Of a DNA stretch of 64,000 nucleotides, positions 1 to 8,562 are shown in pieces. The first letter of the stretch is position 1. Every line of letters starts with the position of its first letter. The position numbers and the translations under genes were made by a program. The notes beneath the pieces were generated by a model that worked only from the letters and a program-made list of their open reading frames with translations, was not told the DNA's origin and did not search any database. The DNA is from Thermoanaerobaculales bacterium (GTDB lineage: Bacteria; Acidobacteriota; Thermoanaerobaculia; Thermoanaerobaculales; Sulfomarinibacteraceae), in the NCBI GenBank assembly GCA_035358815.1, contig DAOPQC010000001.1:642507-706506 (forward strand), in the 5' to 3' direction.

Positions 1-2
1 CA

Positions 3-1058
3 CGCGTCATCCTGACGGACGGCGCGAGCAAGGGCGCGCAGGCCGTCCTCACGGCGCTCATCAGGACCGCCGACGACGGCTTCATGATCCCGATCCCGCA
101 GTACCCGCTCTACAGCGCCAGCCTCACGCTCCTCGGCGGCCGGGCGATCGGCTACTTTCTGGACGAGCGAAACCGCTGGCAGCTCAGCGAGGAGATCCTC
201 ACCGAGAGCCTCGCTCGCGCCCGCCGGAGCGGGACCAACGCCGTCGGCATCGTGGTGATCAACCCGGGCAATCCGACCGGTGCGGTGCTGACGCGCGAGA
301 ACATCGAGATGATCATCGGGTTTGCCCGGCGCCACGGGCTGGCCGTGATCGCCGACGAGGTCTACCAGGAGAACGTGTACGCCTCGGGCTGCGCCTTCCA
401 CTCGTTTGCCAAGGTGCTCCACTCCCTGGGCGACACCACGACCCCGCTCTTCAGCCTCCACTCGGTGTCCAAGGGCTTCCTCGGCGAGTGCGGGCACAGG
501 GGAGGGTACCTCGAGCTGAGAAACGTCCCGGACGACGTGCTCGGGGAGTTCATCAAGCTGCAGTCGATCAACCTCTGTGCGAACGTGCCGGGGCAGATCG
601 CCACCTACCTGATGGTCGCGCCGCCGGCGCCCGGGGAGGAGAGCCACGCGACCTACGTTCGGGAACGGGACGCGATCCTCGACGACCTGAGGACGAAGGC
701 GCGAATCCTCGGCGAGGGCATCAACAAGATCCCCGGAATGTCGGTGGACGTGCCGCAGGGTGCGATGTATGCCTTCGTCCGCTTCGAGCTGCCGGAAGAG
801 CCGGGAGTGGATCTCGGCGCGATGTCCGACTCGGAGCGCGAACGGTACGCGGCGGGACGTGACGCTGCATACTGCCTGGCCCTGCTCGAGGAGACGGGCA
901 TCTGCGTCGTGCCGGGCTCCGGCTTCGGCCAGCTCCCGGGAACGCTGCACCTCCGAACCACGTTCCTGCCTCCGCGCGACGAGATCCAGGAGATGGTCGC
1001 CCGGCTCGGGAGCTTCCACGCCCGGTACACGCGCCGGATCAAGGAGAGGTCCGCGTGA
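3..1058 (+). CDS. Alanine aminotransferase-type class I/II aminotransferase (5' truncated)
   Basis: PLP-dependent aminotransferase whose start lies left of the window; the reading frame is open from base 3. The visible 351 residues match the alanine aminotransferase (GPT/ALT) branch of fold-type I enzymes rather than AspC: the order TDGASKGAQ, then IPIPQYPLYSASLTLLGG, then NPGNPTG, then DEVYQENVY, then the lysine loop HSVSKGFLGECGHRGGY with the PLP-binding Lys, and a C-terminal GSGFGQLPGTLHLRTTFLPP with the substrate-carboxylate Arg. It should interconvert alanine/2-oxoglutarate and pyruvate/glutamate in the cytoplasm. The family is about 450-500 residues, so roughly the first 100-130 residues are missing. 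No partner gene follows on this strand; the next gene is convergent. Confidence 0.9.
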   Translation, partial: RVILTDGASKGAQAVLTALIRTADDGFMIPIPQYPLYSASLTLLGGRAIGYFLDERNRWQLSEEILTESLARARRSGTNAVGIVVINPGNPTGAVLTRENIEMIIGFARRHGLAVIADEVYQENVYASGCAFHSFAKVLHSLGDTTTPLFSLHSVSKGFLGECGHRGGYLELRNVPDDVLGEFIKLQSINLCANVPGQIATYLMVAPPAPGEESHATYVRERDAILDDLRTKARILGEGINKIPGMSVDVPQGAMYAFVRFELPEEPGVDLGAMSDSERERYAAGRDAAYCLALLEETGICVVPGSGFGQLPGTLHLRTTFLPPRDEIQEMVARLGSFHARYTRRIKERSA

Positions 1059-1300
1059 GTCCGATCGAAGGGTGGCCTCTGGGCGGAGGGTGAAGACGGG
1101 CCCACGCGGGCGCGGATCGGGCGGACCCCGGCCCGGCTCGCGCCCGCAGCGGGCATGGCGGTGGCCGCACTCGACCGGGGGCTCGATCTGGCGGCGCGGA
1201 GCGGTGTCCGCCCCGAGCGCACGGGCGCCGCACTGAGGGTCGGGCTCGACGAGCCGCGGCCTCGCGTCGATCAGGCTGCACCGAGGACCGCTGTGACCGG

Positions 1301-1717
1301 TCAGAGGTGGTAGTCGCCCGCGGCTTCCGGTTGGTACTGGATCTCGGTGACGGCGATCTTCAGCATCAGGCCGTCGTGGGGCCGGGGCCAGTCGATCACC
1401 TGGCCGACCGCCAGCCCCAGCACCGCACAGCCGACCGGGGCCAGCACCGACTCCCGCGCGGCGCGAAAGTCCGAGTCGCCCGGGTAGACAAGGGTGACCA
1501 CCCGCTCGACCCCGGTCGTCTCCACGAAGTAGCCGAGGCGCGAGTTCATGGTCACCACGTCGGCGGGGATCTCCTCCGGCGGGACGACGCGGGCCCTCGC
1601 GAGCTCGGCCTCGAGGAGCTTCACCGCCTCCTGATCGCGCCCATCCGAGTGGCGGTCGAGCATCTCCCGCAGGCGTTCAGCGTCCGCGCTCGTGACGATG
1701 ATTTCGGGTTTCTTCAC
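1301..1717 (-). CDS. rnk: Rnk-like GreA/GreB-family transcription elongation regulator
   Basis: A 138-residue cytoplasmic protein of the Rnk (regulator of nucleoside diphosphate kinase) type: an N-terminal helical hairpin (residues about 8-45) followed by a GreA/GreB C-terminal FKBP-like domain. Seen in the sequence are MKKPEIIVTSADAERLREML at the N-terminus, then VVTMNSRLGYF, VVTLVYPGDSD, VLAPVGCAVLGLAVGQVIDWP and the C-terminal KIAVTEIQYQPEAAGDYHL, which follow the Rnk/GreA-C pattern closely. Length equals the usual Rnk length (about 135). Rnk binds RNA polymerase near the secondary channel; in E. coli its coiled coil is too short for transcript cleavage. The gene is convergent with the aminotransferase and stands alone. 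The ATG is followed by a typical Rnk beginning, so the start is secure. Confidence 0.85.
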   Translation of the reverse strand: MKKPEIIVTSADAERLREMLDRHSDGRDQEAVKLLEAELARARVVPPEEIPADVVTMNSRLGYFVETTGVERVVTLVYPGDSDFRAARESVLAPVGCAVLGLAVGQVIDWPRPHDGLMLKIAVTEIQYQPEAAGDYHL

Positions 1718-1953
1718 GTCCCCCTCCGTTTCTCGGTCGCGGCGTGCCTCCGATTGCGAGTGCGTCCGGCGTCACGCGCGCCTGCTCGGCTCCACACCGT
1801 TGCGTTCCAGGCGGGGCCGCCGCACCGCTGCGCCCGCCTGTACGCGACCGGACCGCTCCTGTGACGCGAGCCTTCTGCGCGCTCGCTCCGCTGCGGTGGT
1901 CCGGCTGGAGGCCCGGCTGCCGGTGCGCCTCCACGGGTTCTGAACGGCTCCCG

Positions 1954-2361
1954 TCAGGGCTCGCGGAGAGACTCCAGAGCCTTGGTGATATCGCTCGGCT
2001 TCAGGTAGATGATGTAGCTGAAGCCGCCCTGCCGATCGGTCATCGCGTGCGCCGAGAAGACGTTGATCTTCCCCGCCGCGAGCTTGGCCAGCACCTCGGC
2101 AAACGCACCGACCTGGTCGTCCCCGTGGACGAGGATCGCGGGATGCGGTCCGTCGAGCGTCAGCCGCTCGCGCTTCGCCGCGGCGACCAGCCGCGCGGCG
2201 TCGGTGGGGAAGAGGGTCAGCTGGGTCTTGCACGGGCCGAACGGCACCGCTGTCACCGCCGTCAGGTCAACGTCGCGGGCGGCGAGCCGGGACAGCAGGC
2301 GAAAGCCCTCGCCCACCGTGTCGTCGATGCTGGTGTAGAAGTAGCTGATCTTGCGGTACAT
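1954..2361 (-). CDS. ACT-domain-like small protein
   Basis: A 135-residue cytoplasmic protein without signal peptide. The beginning MYRKISYFYTSIDDTVGEGF and the segment from about residue 75 onward (PAILVHGDDQVGAFAEVLAKLAAGKINVFSAHAMTDRQGGFSYIIYL) resemble an ACT fold: a loop with a conserved glycine/aspartate, a helix ending in a strand that begins 'INV', then a strand ending YIIYL. ACT domains usually bind amino acids or act as protein-protein modules. Similar stand-alone ACT-like proteins occur in many Gram-negative genomes with unknown ligand. Conserved residues and an intact frame on the same strand as rnk (gap about 235 bases) support a real gene; the specific role is not known. Confidence 0.65.
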   Translation of the reverse strand: MYRKISYFYTSIDDTVGEGFRLLSRLAARDVDLTAVTAVPFGPCKTQLTLFPTDAARLVAAAKRERLTLDGPHPAILVHGDDQVGAFAEVLAKLAAGKINVFSAHAMTDRQGGFSYIIYLKPSDITKALESLREP

Positions 2362-2736
2362 GCACGTCCTCCGCGGACATCGGATCGCCGGTGGGTTGGC
2401 GGTCGCCCGCCGCGCGGGCCGCGACCCGCACCGCGCCTCCGGTCTCCCGCGGGCGATGGGCCGGGCCCCGTCCTGCTCCGGTCGGCGCTCCGGCGCCGTC
2501 GCTCATATTCAGTATACCTGCCGTCCCGCTGCTCGAGAATCGGGCGCGGCCAGATTCTGGGCGGGGATCCGCCGGAGAGCCGTGATCTGGGTCCGCGAAA
2601 GGCCTTCAGGGATCGCCTTAGGGCGATCGAGGCGGCGCCGGCCACGCGCTCCGGCGGGCGATCCTTCCCGGCCAGAGGGATGGAGCACCGGTCGCGCCGG
2701 CGGCGGACACGCCTCGACGTGGCTCGATGTAGCGCC
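2362..2736. other. Intergenic stretch, no gene seen
   Basis: About 375 bases between the ACT-domain gene and the response regulator gene. Reading frames here are shadows without family resemblance. The part near 2500-2520 is locally less GC-rich (TCATATTCAGTATACC) and could hold promoter elements for the leftward ACT gene, but I cannot identify a convincing -35/-10 pair. Confidence 0.4.
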
Positions 2737-3402
2737 CTACTTGACGCTGCCCGAAGGCGCCTCCAGGGACGTGATGCCCTCGCGGATCGCGAACTTGGTG
2801 AGCTCGGCGACGCTCTGCAGGTCGAGCTTGAGCTTGATGTTCTTGCGGTGGGTTTCCACCGTCTTGCGGCTCACGTGCAGGCGCGCCGCGACGTCCGTGG
2901 TCGAGTGCCCCTCGGCGATCAGCTGCAGGACCTCGCGCTCCCTCTCCGACAGCCTGGCCAGCGCAGATTCCGGGGCCGGGACGATCCTCTGCACGTAGTC
3001 GTCGACGACGACGCCGACGATCTCCGGGCTGAGGTAGCGGCCGCCTTTCATCACCACCGCCACGGCCTCGGCGAGCTCCGCGAAGGCACTGTCCTTGAGC
3101 ACGTAGCCGGACGCGCCCGCTGCCAGCATGCCCGCGACGTACTGGCGGTCGGCGTGCATCGAGACGGCGAGCACCTTGACGCGGGGCAGCTCCGCGCGGA
3201 TCTGGCGAGTCGCCTCCATCCCATTGAGCTCGGGCATGCCGATGTCCATGACGACGACGTCCGGCGCCAGCTCGCGAGCGAGGCGCACGGCCGCGCGACC
3301 GTTGTCGGTCTCCCCGACGATCTTGATCCCCGGCTTCTGCTCGAACAGGGTCCGCAGCCCATCGCGGAAGAGCTTGTGGTCGTCAGCGAGCAGGATTCTC
3401 AC
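2737..3402 (-). CDS. NarL/FixJ-family response regulator
   Basis: 221-residue response regulator: receiver domain (residues 1-120) then a LuxR-type helix-turn-helix (about 150-212). Visible receiver residues are the acidic pair in LLADDHK (D7, D8), phospho-acceptor D53 in VVVMDIGMPELNG, and K103 in GYVLKDS. The output domain reads LSEREREVLQLIAEGHSTTDVAARLHVSRKTVETHRKNI, a standard NarL HTH. I chose the GTG at 3402 because the protein then begins VRILLADDH and an AAGGGGG ribosome site lies just upstream. The gene begins inside the last 20 bases of the histidine kinase gene, so the two are probably translationally coupled and form one two-component system. The target genes are not evident; the C-terminal GSVK tail is ordinary. 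Confidence 0.93.
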   Translation of the reverse strand: MRILLADDHKLFRDGLRTLFEQKPGIKIVGETDNGRAAVRLARELAPDVVVMDIGMPELNGMEATRQIRAELPRVKVLAVSMHADRQYVAGMLAAGASGYVLKDSAFAELAEAVAVVMKGGRYLSPEIVGVVVDDYVQRIVPAPESALARLSEREREVLQLIAEGHSTTDVAARLHVSRKTVETHRKNIKLKLDLQSVAELTKFAIREGITSLEAPSGSVK

Positions 3403-4666
3403 CGGTGGCCCCCTTTCCGTTCTCCTCGGCGGAGCTCGCGGCGGGCACGAAGAGCCTGATCCGCGTGCCTGCGTCTTTTCCAGACTCGACCTGCATGCGT
3501 CCACCCACATGGCCGATGCGCTCGCGAATGCTGAAGAGCCCGTAGCCGCTGGCAGCGGATGGGTACCGCGTGCAGGCGTCCGGTTCGAAACCGACGCCGT
3601 CATCCTCGACCGTGACCGAAACCCCGCCGGCGTCGTCGCGCAGACTGACGGTCGCCCGGGTGGCGCATGCGTGCTTCACCGTGTTGGTCAGCAGCTCCTG
3701 GATGGCGCGAAACAGCATCACGCGCAGCCCCTCGGTCAGGTCCCTGACCTTCTCGTCACAGCACACGTCCACCTGCAGCCCGTACTGCCGCTTCACGCTC
3801 TCGCCCAACCAGATGATCGCCTGCTGCAGGCCGAGCTCGTACAGGATCGGTGGGCTGATCTCGAAGGTCAGCGAGCGCGTGTCCTGGACAATCTCCTTGA
3901 TCAGCATGGAGATGTCCTCGAGCCTCGGGTGGTGCTCGGCCGGGAGCAGGCTCTTCAGGGTCTCGATTTTCAGCTTGGCGACCGCCAGGCCCTGACCGAT
4001 GCGGTCGTGGAGCAGGAGCGCCAGCCGGCGCCGCTCCCGCTCCTCGGCCAACGACAGCTCGGACGCCAGCGACCGCAGCTGCTCCTCGTTGGTGGAGAGC
4101 TGTGCCTGAGCTTCCTTGATGGCTACGATGTCTCCAATTCGATGGGCCACGATGTTCAGCAGGGCCTGCTCTTCCGGCAACAGCTCGGGGACGCTTCCGT
4201 CCGCCAGGGGCGCGGTGTAACCGATCAGCAGGGTCCCGACGGTCTCGCCCCCGACCGGGATGCCGGCCTCCTGAAACCACCTCGGCTCGCCGGCGCCGTG
4301 CGTCTGGTACTGCCGGTTCTTCAGCTTGATGCTGGCGCAGCCCAGCCCGGGGTGCTGGAGGGCGGACGGCAAGACGTTGACCATCTTCTGCAGGATGTCG
4401 TGGAGGTCGCTGTGGCTGCTCCTCACCATGCTCGACAGCGACTGGAGGCACTTCAGCTCCTTCACCCGCTCGGCCAGCGCGCGCGAGCGGGCGATCAGCA
4501 GGGCCTGGACCTCGCTGGTCGCCGCGCCCGCCTCCTGCCGCTTGTCATCCGGGACAGGCGCGCGGTGCTCGTCCCCCGGGGGCGGGGGCGCTCCGGGCCC
4601 CGTTCCCTCATGGTCGAGCCGCGTTGCGGGCGTTGCATTCGTCGTTGAATCCACTAGGGCTGTCAT
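3383..4666 (-). CDS. NarX-type (HisKA_3) sensor histidine kinase, soluble
   Basis: 427-residue kinase without transmembrane segments, so it senses a cytoplasmic signal. An N-terminal Pro-rich stretch (about 20-45) is followed by a coiled region, a GAF-like domain (about 75-185), a dimerisation helix with the phospho-acceptor His in ERERRRLALLLHDRIGQ (H220), and a HATPase domain with the N box QELLTNTVKHA, G1 box VEDDGVGF and G2 box SGYGLFSIRERIGHVGG. HisKA_3 kinases of this kind partner NarL-type regulators, which matches the overlapping gene downstream. The start at 4666 is preferred over an ATG 19 codons upstream because GAGGGA lies seven bases before it and the upstream extension is not family-like. 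The ligand of the GAF-like domain is unknown; a Cys pair (VCCDEKV) sits in the linker before the ATPase. Confidence 0.9.
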   Translation of the reverse strand: MTALVDSTTNATPATRLDHEGTGPGAPPPPGDEHRAPVPDDKRQEAGAATSEVQALLIARSRALAERVKELKCLQSLSSMVRSSHSDLHDILQKMVNVLPSALQHPGLGCASIKLKNRQYQTHGAGEPRWFQEAGIPVGGETVGTLLIGYTAPLADGSVPELLPEEQALLNIVAHRIGDIVAIKEAQAQLSTNEEQLRSLASELSLAEERERRRLALLLHDRIGQGLAVAKLKIETLKSLLPAEHHPRLEDISMLIKEIVQDTRSLTFEISPPILYELGLQQAIIWLGESVKRQYGLQVDVCCDEKVRDLTEGLRVMLFRAIQELLTNTVKHACATRATVSLRDDAGGVSVTVEDDGVGFEPDACTRYPSAASGYGLFSIRERIGHVGGRMQVESGKDAGTRIRLFVPAASSAEENGKGATGENPAR

Positions 4667-5151
4667 GGTCCATCCCTCGACAGGTGTTCCCGACCCGAGA
4701 CTGAGAAACATCAACCTGCGCATGCCGCCGGGTGGAGGCCCCGCTCACCTTCGCGAGGCCAGCCCGGCACAAGGCGCTTGACCTAGCCGGCTCGATCTGG
4801 TCGGGCGGCCGAGGGCAGCCACGGGCCGACGCCTCCTCGCGAAGCAGGTGGGTTTCTCCGGCGTGGCGCCCCAGTGATCGGGCGATGACCGCCGTCGGCT
4901 GGCGGCGACGCGAAGAACGGCATCCGAGTCGATCGCAGCCGGCGCGGTCGCGCCGCCTGGAACCAGCCTCATCGTAGGGACCTTCCAGGCCAGCGTCAAG
5001 GTGGGCGCAGACGGCGCCCCGGTGGCGACGGCGCCCCCACGCCGCCACGACGGGGTGAGCACCGCGCGGTGCCGCTGACATCGGCGTCCGCTGGCCGCCT
5101 GCGGCCGGCCAGCGAGTCGTGTTAGAGTCGAGCTTCGGAGGCGGACGTCCC
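4667..5151. other. Intergenic stretch between divergent genes, no gene seen
   Basis: About 480 bases separating the leftward kinase gene and the rightward small membrane-protein gene. Frames on both strands are open by GC bias only and show no recognisable protein. It must contain both promoters, but I find no confident -35/-10 pair, operator or hairpin. Confidence 0.4.
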
Positions 5152-5583
5152 GTGCCCGATGGCCCCCGGTCTGCGGTTCACAAGGCAGCGGCGGTGAGCG
5201 AGAAGGCCCGCAGCGTCTTCTTCGTGCTGCTCGGCGTCACGGCGCTGGTCCTGAAGGGGTGGTTCGTTCTGCCCTCGGCCGGGATTGTCCACCGCTGGGG
5301 CGGGAATCTCGCAATCTCGTTCGCCTGCTACTTCCTGGCCACCATCGCAGCAGAGCGTTCGAGGCACCGCAAGGTCGTCGCAGCGGCGGGCGCCCTCCTG
5401 GCGGTGGAGGCGTTCGAGGCCACGAACGGCTTCGGGTTCATGTCGAACGTGTACGACCCGGTCGACTTCGCCGCGAACGCACTCGGTGTCGGCCTCGCCG
5501 TCTTGGTTGACGCTGCGACGGGGCGCTTCGCCGCACGGCGAGCACCGCAGCAAGGGCATGGGTCCAGCGCACCCGCGTCCTGA
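5152..5583 (+). CDS. Small multi-pass membrane protein (VanZ-like layout)
   Basis: About 143 residues with three to four hydrophobic segments: RSVFFVLLGVTALVLKGWFV, a second around the segment NLAISFACYFLATIAA, a third in VVAAAGALLAVEAFEA, and a last in FAANALGVGLAVLVDA. The motif NVYDPVDFAANALGVGLA between the last two resembles the D-x-x-D-x-x-A/L-N-x-x-G motif in VanZ-like and related small integral membrane proteins, but the family is not certain. The C-terminus is basic and Gln/Ser/Ala-rich (cytoplasmic tail). GTG 5152 is chosen for GGAGG ten bases upstream; GTG 5194 (protein beginning VSEKARS) is an equally reasonable start. Function unknown. Confidence 0.6.
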   Translation: MPDGPRSAVHKAAAVSEKARSVFFVLLGVTALVLKGWFVLPSAGIVHRWGGNLAISFACYFLATIAAERSRHRKVVAAAGALLAVEAFEATNGFGFMSNVYDPVDFAANALGVGLAVLVDAATGRFAARRAPQQGHGSSAPAS

Positions 5584-5606
5584 CACCTCATCCTGCGGCG
5601 TGTGGC

Positions 5607-5675
5607 ACCACGTATCTCACTCGTGCATTCTGGTCGGTGGCGCCGGTGCCACTTCGCAAGTCTGAAATACGTGGT
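5607..5675. repeat. Inverted-repeat element, copy 1 of the ACCACGTATCTCA family
   Basis: A 69-base unit with near-perfect terminal inverted repeats: ACCACGTATCTCA at 5607-5619 and TGAAATACGTGGT at 5663-5675 (one mismatch out of 13). The interior carries GGCGCCGGTGCC. It lies 12 bases beyond the stop codon of the leftward propeller gene, between two convergent genes, so it may act as a bidirectional terminator or be a small non-autonomous mobile repeat. A degraded second copy is at 10014-10087 in the same orientation. Confidence 0.7.
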
Positions 5676-5687
5676 ACATCGGACTGG

Positions 5688-6851
5688 CTACGGCACCGTC
5701 GAGCTCCACGCCGAGGTCTCGCCGGACTCGAAGCCGTCGGCGAAGAGGCACCCCACGGTGCGCCAGACCTGAAACGGCGGAATCCAGAGGGGACCGCAGC
5801 TGTAGGTGCCGACGTAGAGCTGCTCCCCGAAGACCGCAGCCGACGCCGACGAGCAGTTCATGGGCTCGCCGAAGCCATCAACATTGGCCTGGTGCCAGTG
5901 CTCGCCGTCCGGGCTTCGCCAGACCTCGGTGCCGGTCAGGCTGTTGTAGGTCCCGGCGAAGAGCTCGCCTCGGAACTCCACCATCGACTCCATGCCCCAG
6001 TTGCGGTCGTCGCCGAAACCGTCGCCGACGACCTGCTCCCAGTCGGTGCCGTTGGTGGACCGCCAGAGGTCGCGGGAGCCGCCGTCGGCATAGAGCTGGC
6101 CGTCGAACGCCGTCATGGAGCGAATGAAGTACGACGACGAGCTGCCGAACCCGTCAGCGTTCACTTGGGTCCACGTGGTGCCGTCGGGCGTCCGCCACAC
6201 CTCGGCTCCGTCGACGCTCTGCTTATACGTGCCGGCATAGAGATGACCGCCGAACACCGCCATCGCGAACACGCCGCTGTTGCTGGGATCGCCGAAGCCG
6301 TCGCTGTTCGCCTGCTCCCAGGTCGTGCCGTCGCCGCTCCTCCAGACTTCGCCCCCGGTCGGCGGGTTGAAGGTGCTCACGTACAGGTCGCCGCCGAACA
6401 CGGCCAACGCTCCGCAGCCGATGTTCGCGGAGTCGCCGAAACCGTCGTCGTTCACCTGTTCCCAGGACTCGCCGTCGGCGGTCCGCCAGATCTCGACGCC
6501 GGTGGTGACCATCCCCAAGTAGGTGGCCGCATACAGCTGGCCGTCAGAGACGGCCATCGCGGAGACCTCGTGGTTCGCGGAGTCGCCGAACCCGCCGCTG
6601 ACCACCTGGACCCAGTTCAACCCGTCCGGGCTGCGCCAGATCTCGGCGTCGTCCTCATAGTTGCTGGTGCCGACGTAGAGCTGCTGCTCGAACACGACCA
6701 TCGCGCCGGCCGAGTGGTTGTCGGGCTCGCCGAAGCCATCGCCGACAACCAGCTGCCACTGCGCGTGGGCGGACGTGGGATGAAGACACCCGAGCACCGC
6801 CAACCAGATTGGGAACGTCATCGCGTGGGCCATGCGCCGCCGACGCTTCAT
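5688..6851 (-). CDS. Secreted seven-repeat beta-propeller with FESGD-type C-terminal tail
   Basis: 387-residue exported protein. A basic signal peptide (MKRRRRM..., cleavage near TSAHA-Q, about residue 30) is followed by seven imperfect repeats of about 48-50 residues, each with the pattern W-x-Q-V-x-x-D-G-F-G-D-x-x-N, then M-x-V-F-x-G-x-L-Y-x-G-T, then E-V-W-R-S-x-D-G. Seven blades of this type predict a closed seven-bladed beta-propeller, probably a binding or scaffold protein rather than an enzyme. The last residues are LFADGFESGETSAWSSTVP followed directly by the stop, the tail shared with eight other proteins in this window. The start at 6851 is preferred over longer in-frame starts because a GGGGG ribosome site and a signal peptide follow; the upstream frame is derived from a gene remnant. 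Confidence 0.85.
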   Translation of the reverse strand: MKRRRRMAHAMTFPIWLAVLGCLHPTSAHAQWQLVVGDGFGEPDNHSAGAMVVFEQQLYVGTSNYEDDAEIWRSPDGLNWVQVVSGGFGDSANHEVSAMAVSDGQLYAATYLGMVTTGVEIWRTADGESWEQVNDDGFGDSANIGCGALAVFGGDLYVSTFNPPTGGEVWRSGDGTTWEQANSDGFGDPSNSGVFAMAVFGGHLYAGTYKQSVDGAEVWRTPDGTTWTQVNADGFGSSSSYFIRSMTAFDGQLYADGGSRDLWRSTNGTDWEQVVGDGFGDDRNWGMESMVEFRGELFAGTYNSLTGTEVWRSPDGEHWHQANVDGFGEPMNCSSASAAVFGEQLYVGTYSCGPLWIPPFQVWRTVGCLFADGFESGETSAWSSTVP

Positions 6852-7009
6852 GTGCCGCCCCCTGCTGCGGATTTCCACGATGTCCCTAACGTGGGTCCCG
6901 GCAACGACTTTGTCAACGGGAAGGTGGGTGCGCGGCATCCCTATCCGCCACTGCGTGGCGCTCGGAGTCGACCCGTGCCCCGTGTCGTCGCCCGACGTGG
7001 GCTGCCCGG

Positions 7010-7141
7010 TCAGGGCTCCATGGCGAGCTGGACCTTGATGGCGCGGGCGACCTGCTGGAGGTCCGAGTTGGAGAGCTCCCCGAGCCGCCCCGCGAGCCGG
7101 CGGCTCCATCCCCTGTTGATCATGAGGACCGCTCGGACGTC
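7010..7141 (-). pseudogene. Toxin-like C-terminal remnant A (possibly PemK/MazF type)
   Basis: In one frame the minus strand reads DVRAVLMINRGW, then SRRLAGRLGELSNSDLQQVA, then RAIKVQLAMEP and a stop. The form 'R-R-L-x-x-R-L-G-x-L-S-x-x-x-L-x-x-V-x-x-A-I-K-V-x-L-A' is like the end of PemK/MazF endoribonucleases, but the N-terminal half is absent and the neighbouring frame is disrupted. A related fragment lies at 10219-10325 with nearly identical DNA over the AIKV part. I call it a remnant; the family assignment is weak. Confidence 0.35.
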
Positions 7142-7219
7142 GAGTGTCGAACCGGGCTCGCGGTTCCGGTTCGAGGGCCAGCACCGGTCCAGGCTTTCCC
7201 TTGCGCGCCATCCTCCCCG

Positions 7220-7996
7220 CTACGGCACCGTCAAAGACCACCACGAGGTGTCGCCGGACTCGAAGTCGTCAATGAAGATGGGGACGAAGAGAACGGAGCT
7301 GAGGAGCTCGAACGACATGTCCCGGTAGTCCGCGTCGACCACCGTGAGCAGGCAGCTGCTCCAGCTCGTGCAACCGGTGCCGAAGGCGTCGCCGGGGTTG
7401 ATCCAGCGCGCGATGTTGCCGTGGGTCACGGTCTCGGCGCTGACCCACCACTGGCCGCTCGACCCGTAGTCCATGCGCGCCGCCACCGACACCCAGTAGG
7501 TGTCGGGCACATAAAGAAAGCACGTCAACGGCAGCTCGGACACGATGTCGCCGCTGACGTCGGACACGATCGCGGCAGTGCCGCTGCACAGAGTCGTGCC
7601 CGGGAGGCCGCCCGCGTCGCTGAAAAAGCCGTAGACGATGCCGAGCGCCGGGCCGGCAAGGTTGTAGCTGCCTGGGGTGTGAATCTGCATGATCTGCCAG
7701 CCGTCGGGCCAGGTCACCTGGAAGTCGTCGCCGACCGAGCAGTCGTAGGCGTCGTAGGCTGCCTCGAAGTCCTGCGCCGGCGCACCGCCGCCCGACGGAT
7801 TCGAGATCTGGCTGTGATATGCATACTGCTCCTGCGACCATGGCGCCGCCGGCCCGTCACGGGGATCCGCGATTGTGACGTTTGACGCGTGTCCGACAGC
7901 CCCCGAAACGCTTTGGGCGAGCGCGGGCGTTGCGGCCATACCCACAGCGATCGCCACGAGCGCCACGAACCGACGCATGAGCTGCTGGCTCGCCAT
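7220..7996 (-). CDS. Secreted protein of unknown function with FESGD-type C-terminal tail
   Basis: 258 residues with a clear signal peptide (MRRFVALVAIAVGMAATPALAQ, cleavage about residue 27). The mature part is a probable all-beta domain: DDFQVTWPDGWQIMQIHTPG, then GIVYGFFSDAGGLPGTTLCS, then YWVSVAARMDYGSSGQWWVS. This arrangement resembles a carbohydrate-binding or jelly-roll-like module seen in other secreted proteins; no catalytic motif is visible. Four to five cysteines suggest disulfides in the periplasm or outside. The end is FIDDFESGDTSWWSLTVP and stop, the same tail as the upstream propeller gene on the same strand. The ATG at 7996 has GAGG six bases upstream; a second Met six codons in is possible. 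Confidence 0.8.
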   Translation of the reverse strand: MASQQLMRRFVALVAIAVGMAATPALAQSVSGAVGHASNVTIADPRDGPAAPWSQEQYAYHSQISNPSGGGAPAQDFEAAYDAYDCSVGDDFQVTWPDGWQIMQIHTPGSYNLAGPALGIVYGFFSDAGGLPGTTLCSGTAAIVSDVSGDIVSELPLTCFLYVPDTYWVSVAARMDYGSSGQWWVSAETVTHGNIARWINPGDAFGTGCTSWSSCLLTVVDADYRDMSFELLSSVLFVPIFIDDFESGDTSWWSLTVP

Positions 7997-8163
7997 CGTA
8001 TCCTCGGTGTCCGAAGGCCTGTCAGCCTGTGCTCAATGTCGGTCGCGAAGACCCGCACGTCAACAGGAACGTCCGCGGGAACATCCTCCGAGGATGCGTC
8101 GGCTTCCCACCGAGATTGGCGCCCTCGCCGTGGCGGGCGGACGCTCCGTTGCCGGTGAGAGCC

Positions 8164-8271
8164 GGGGTCGAATCCGCGTTTGGCGAGGTCGATGCCGACG
8201 AGCACTCCCACCATGCCAGTTGCGAGGGTGCGGGCGAAGGCGGCGGCGTAGAGGATCCGCCGGTCACGCAT
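8164..8271 (-). pseudogene. N-terminal remnant of an MFS transporter
   Basis: The minus strand encodes MRDRRILYAAAFARTLATGM and then VGVLVGIDLAKRGFDP, which looks like the first transmembrane helix of a major facilitator superfamily transporter (RRILYAAAFxRxLATGMxGVLxGIxLAxxGF). The similarity stops after 36 residues; the rest of the frame is low-quality sequence that runs into the neighbouring gene. An upstream in-frame ATG at 8469 with a GGGGA site (MDITFTPDFTVNH...) could be part of the same broken locus. I read this as a decayed transporter gene. Confidence 0.45.
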
Positions 8272-8562
8272 CGGATCGCGCAGTCCGCGAGCGACCCGCG
8301 AGGAGCCCCTCGCCGCTCCCGAGTCGCGGCGTCGCGCGGTGAGCTCGGCGCGCAGGCCGGCGAGTCCGCACTGGTCGACCAGCTCAGCCTGCTCGGCGAG
8401 ATTTTCGCCTGTGGTTGCCTTGCAGCTCGCGTGGTTTACGGTGAAGTCCGGGGTGAACGTGATGTCCATGGTGATTCCCCGATGTGAAATTGCGGTCGAG
8501 ATGGACGAGTTATCCGGCCGGTTGGACGGTTCACCGGATTCCCGGTGAGAAGGAGGGGCGTG

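Noticed and set aside
1744..3459. Long open frame on the plus strand (571 codons) opposite the ACT and response-regulator genes
   Set aside because: Opposite strand encodes proteins with clear family motifs; this frame is Arg/Pro/Ala-rich without any recognisable domain, typical for GC-rich antisense shadows.
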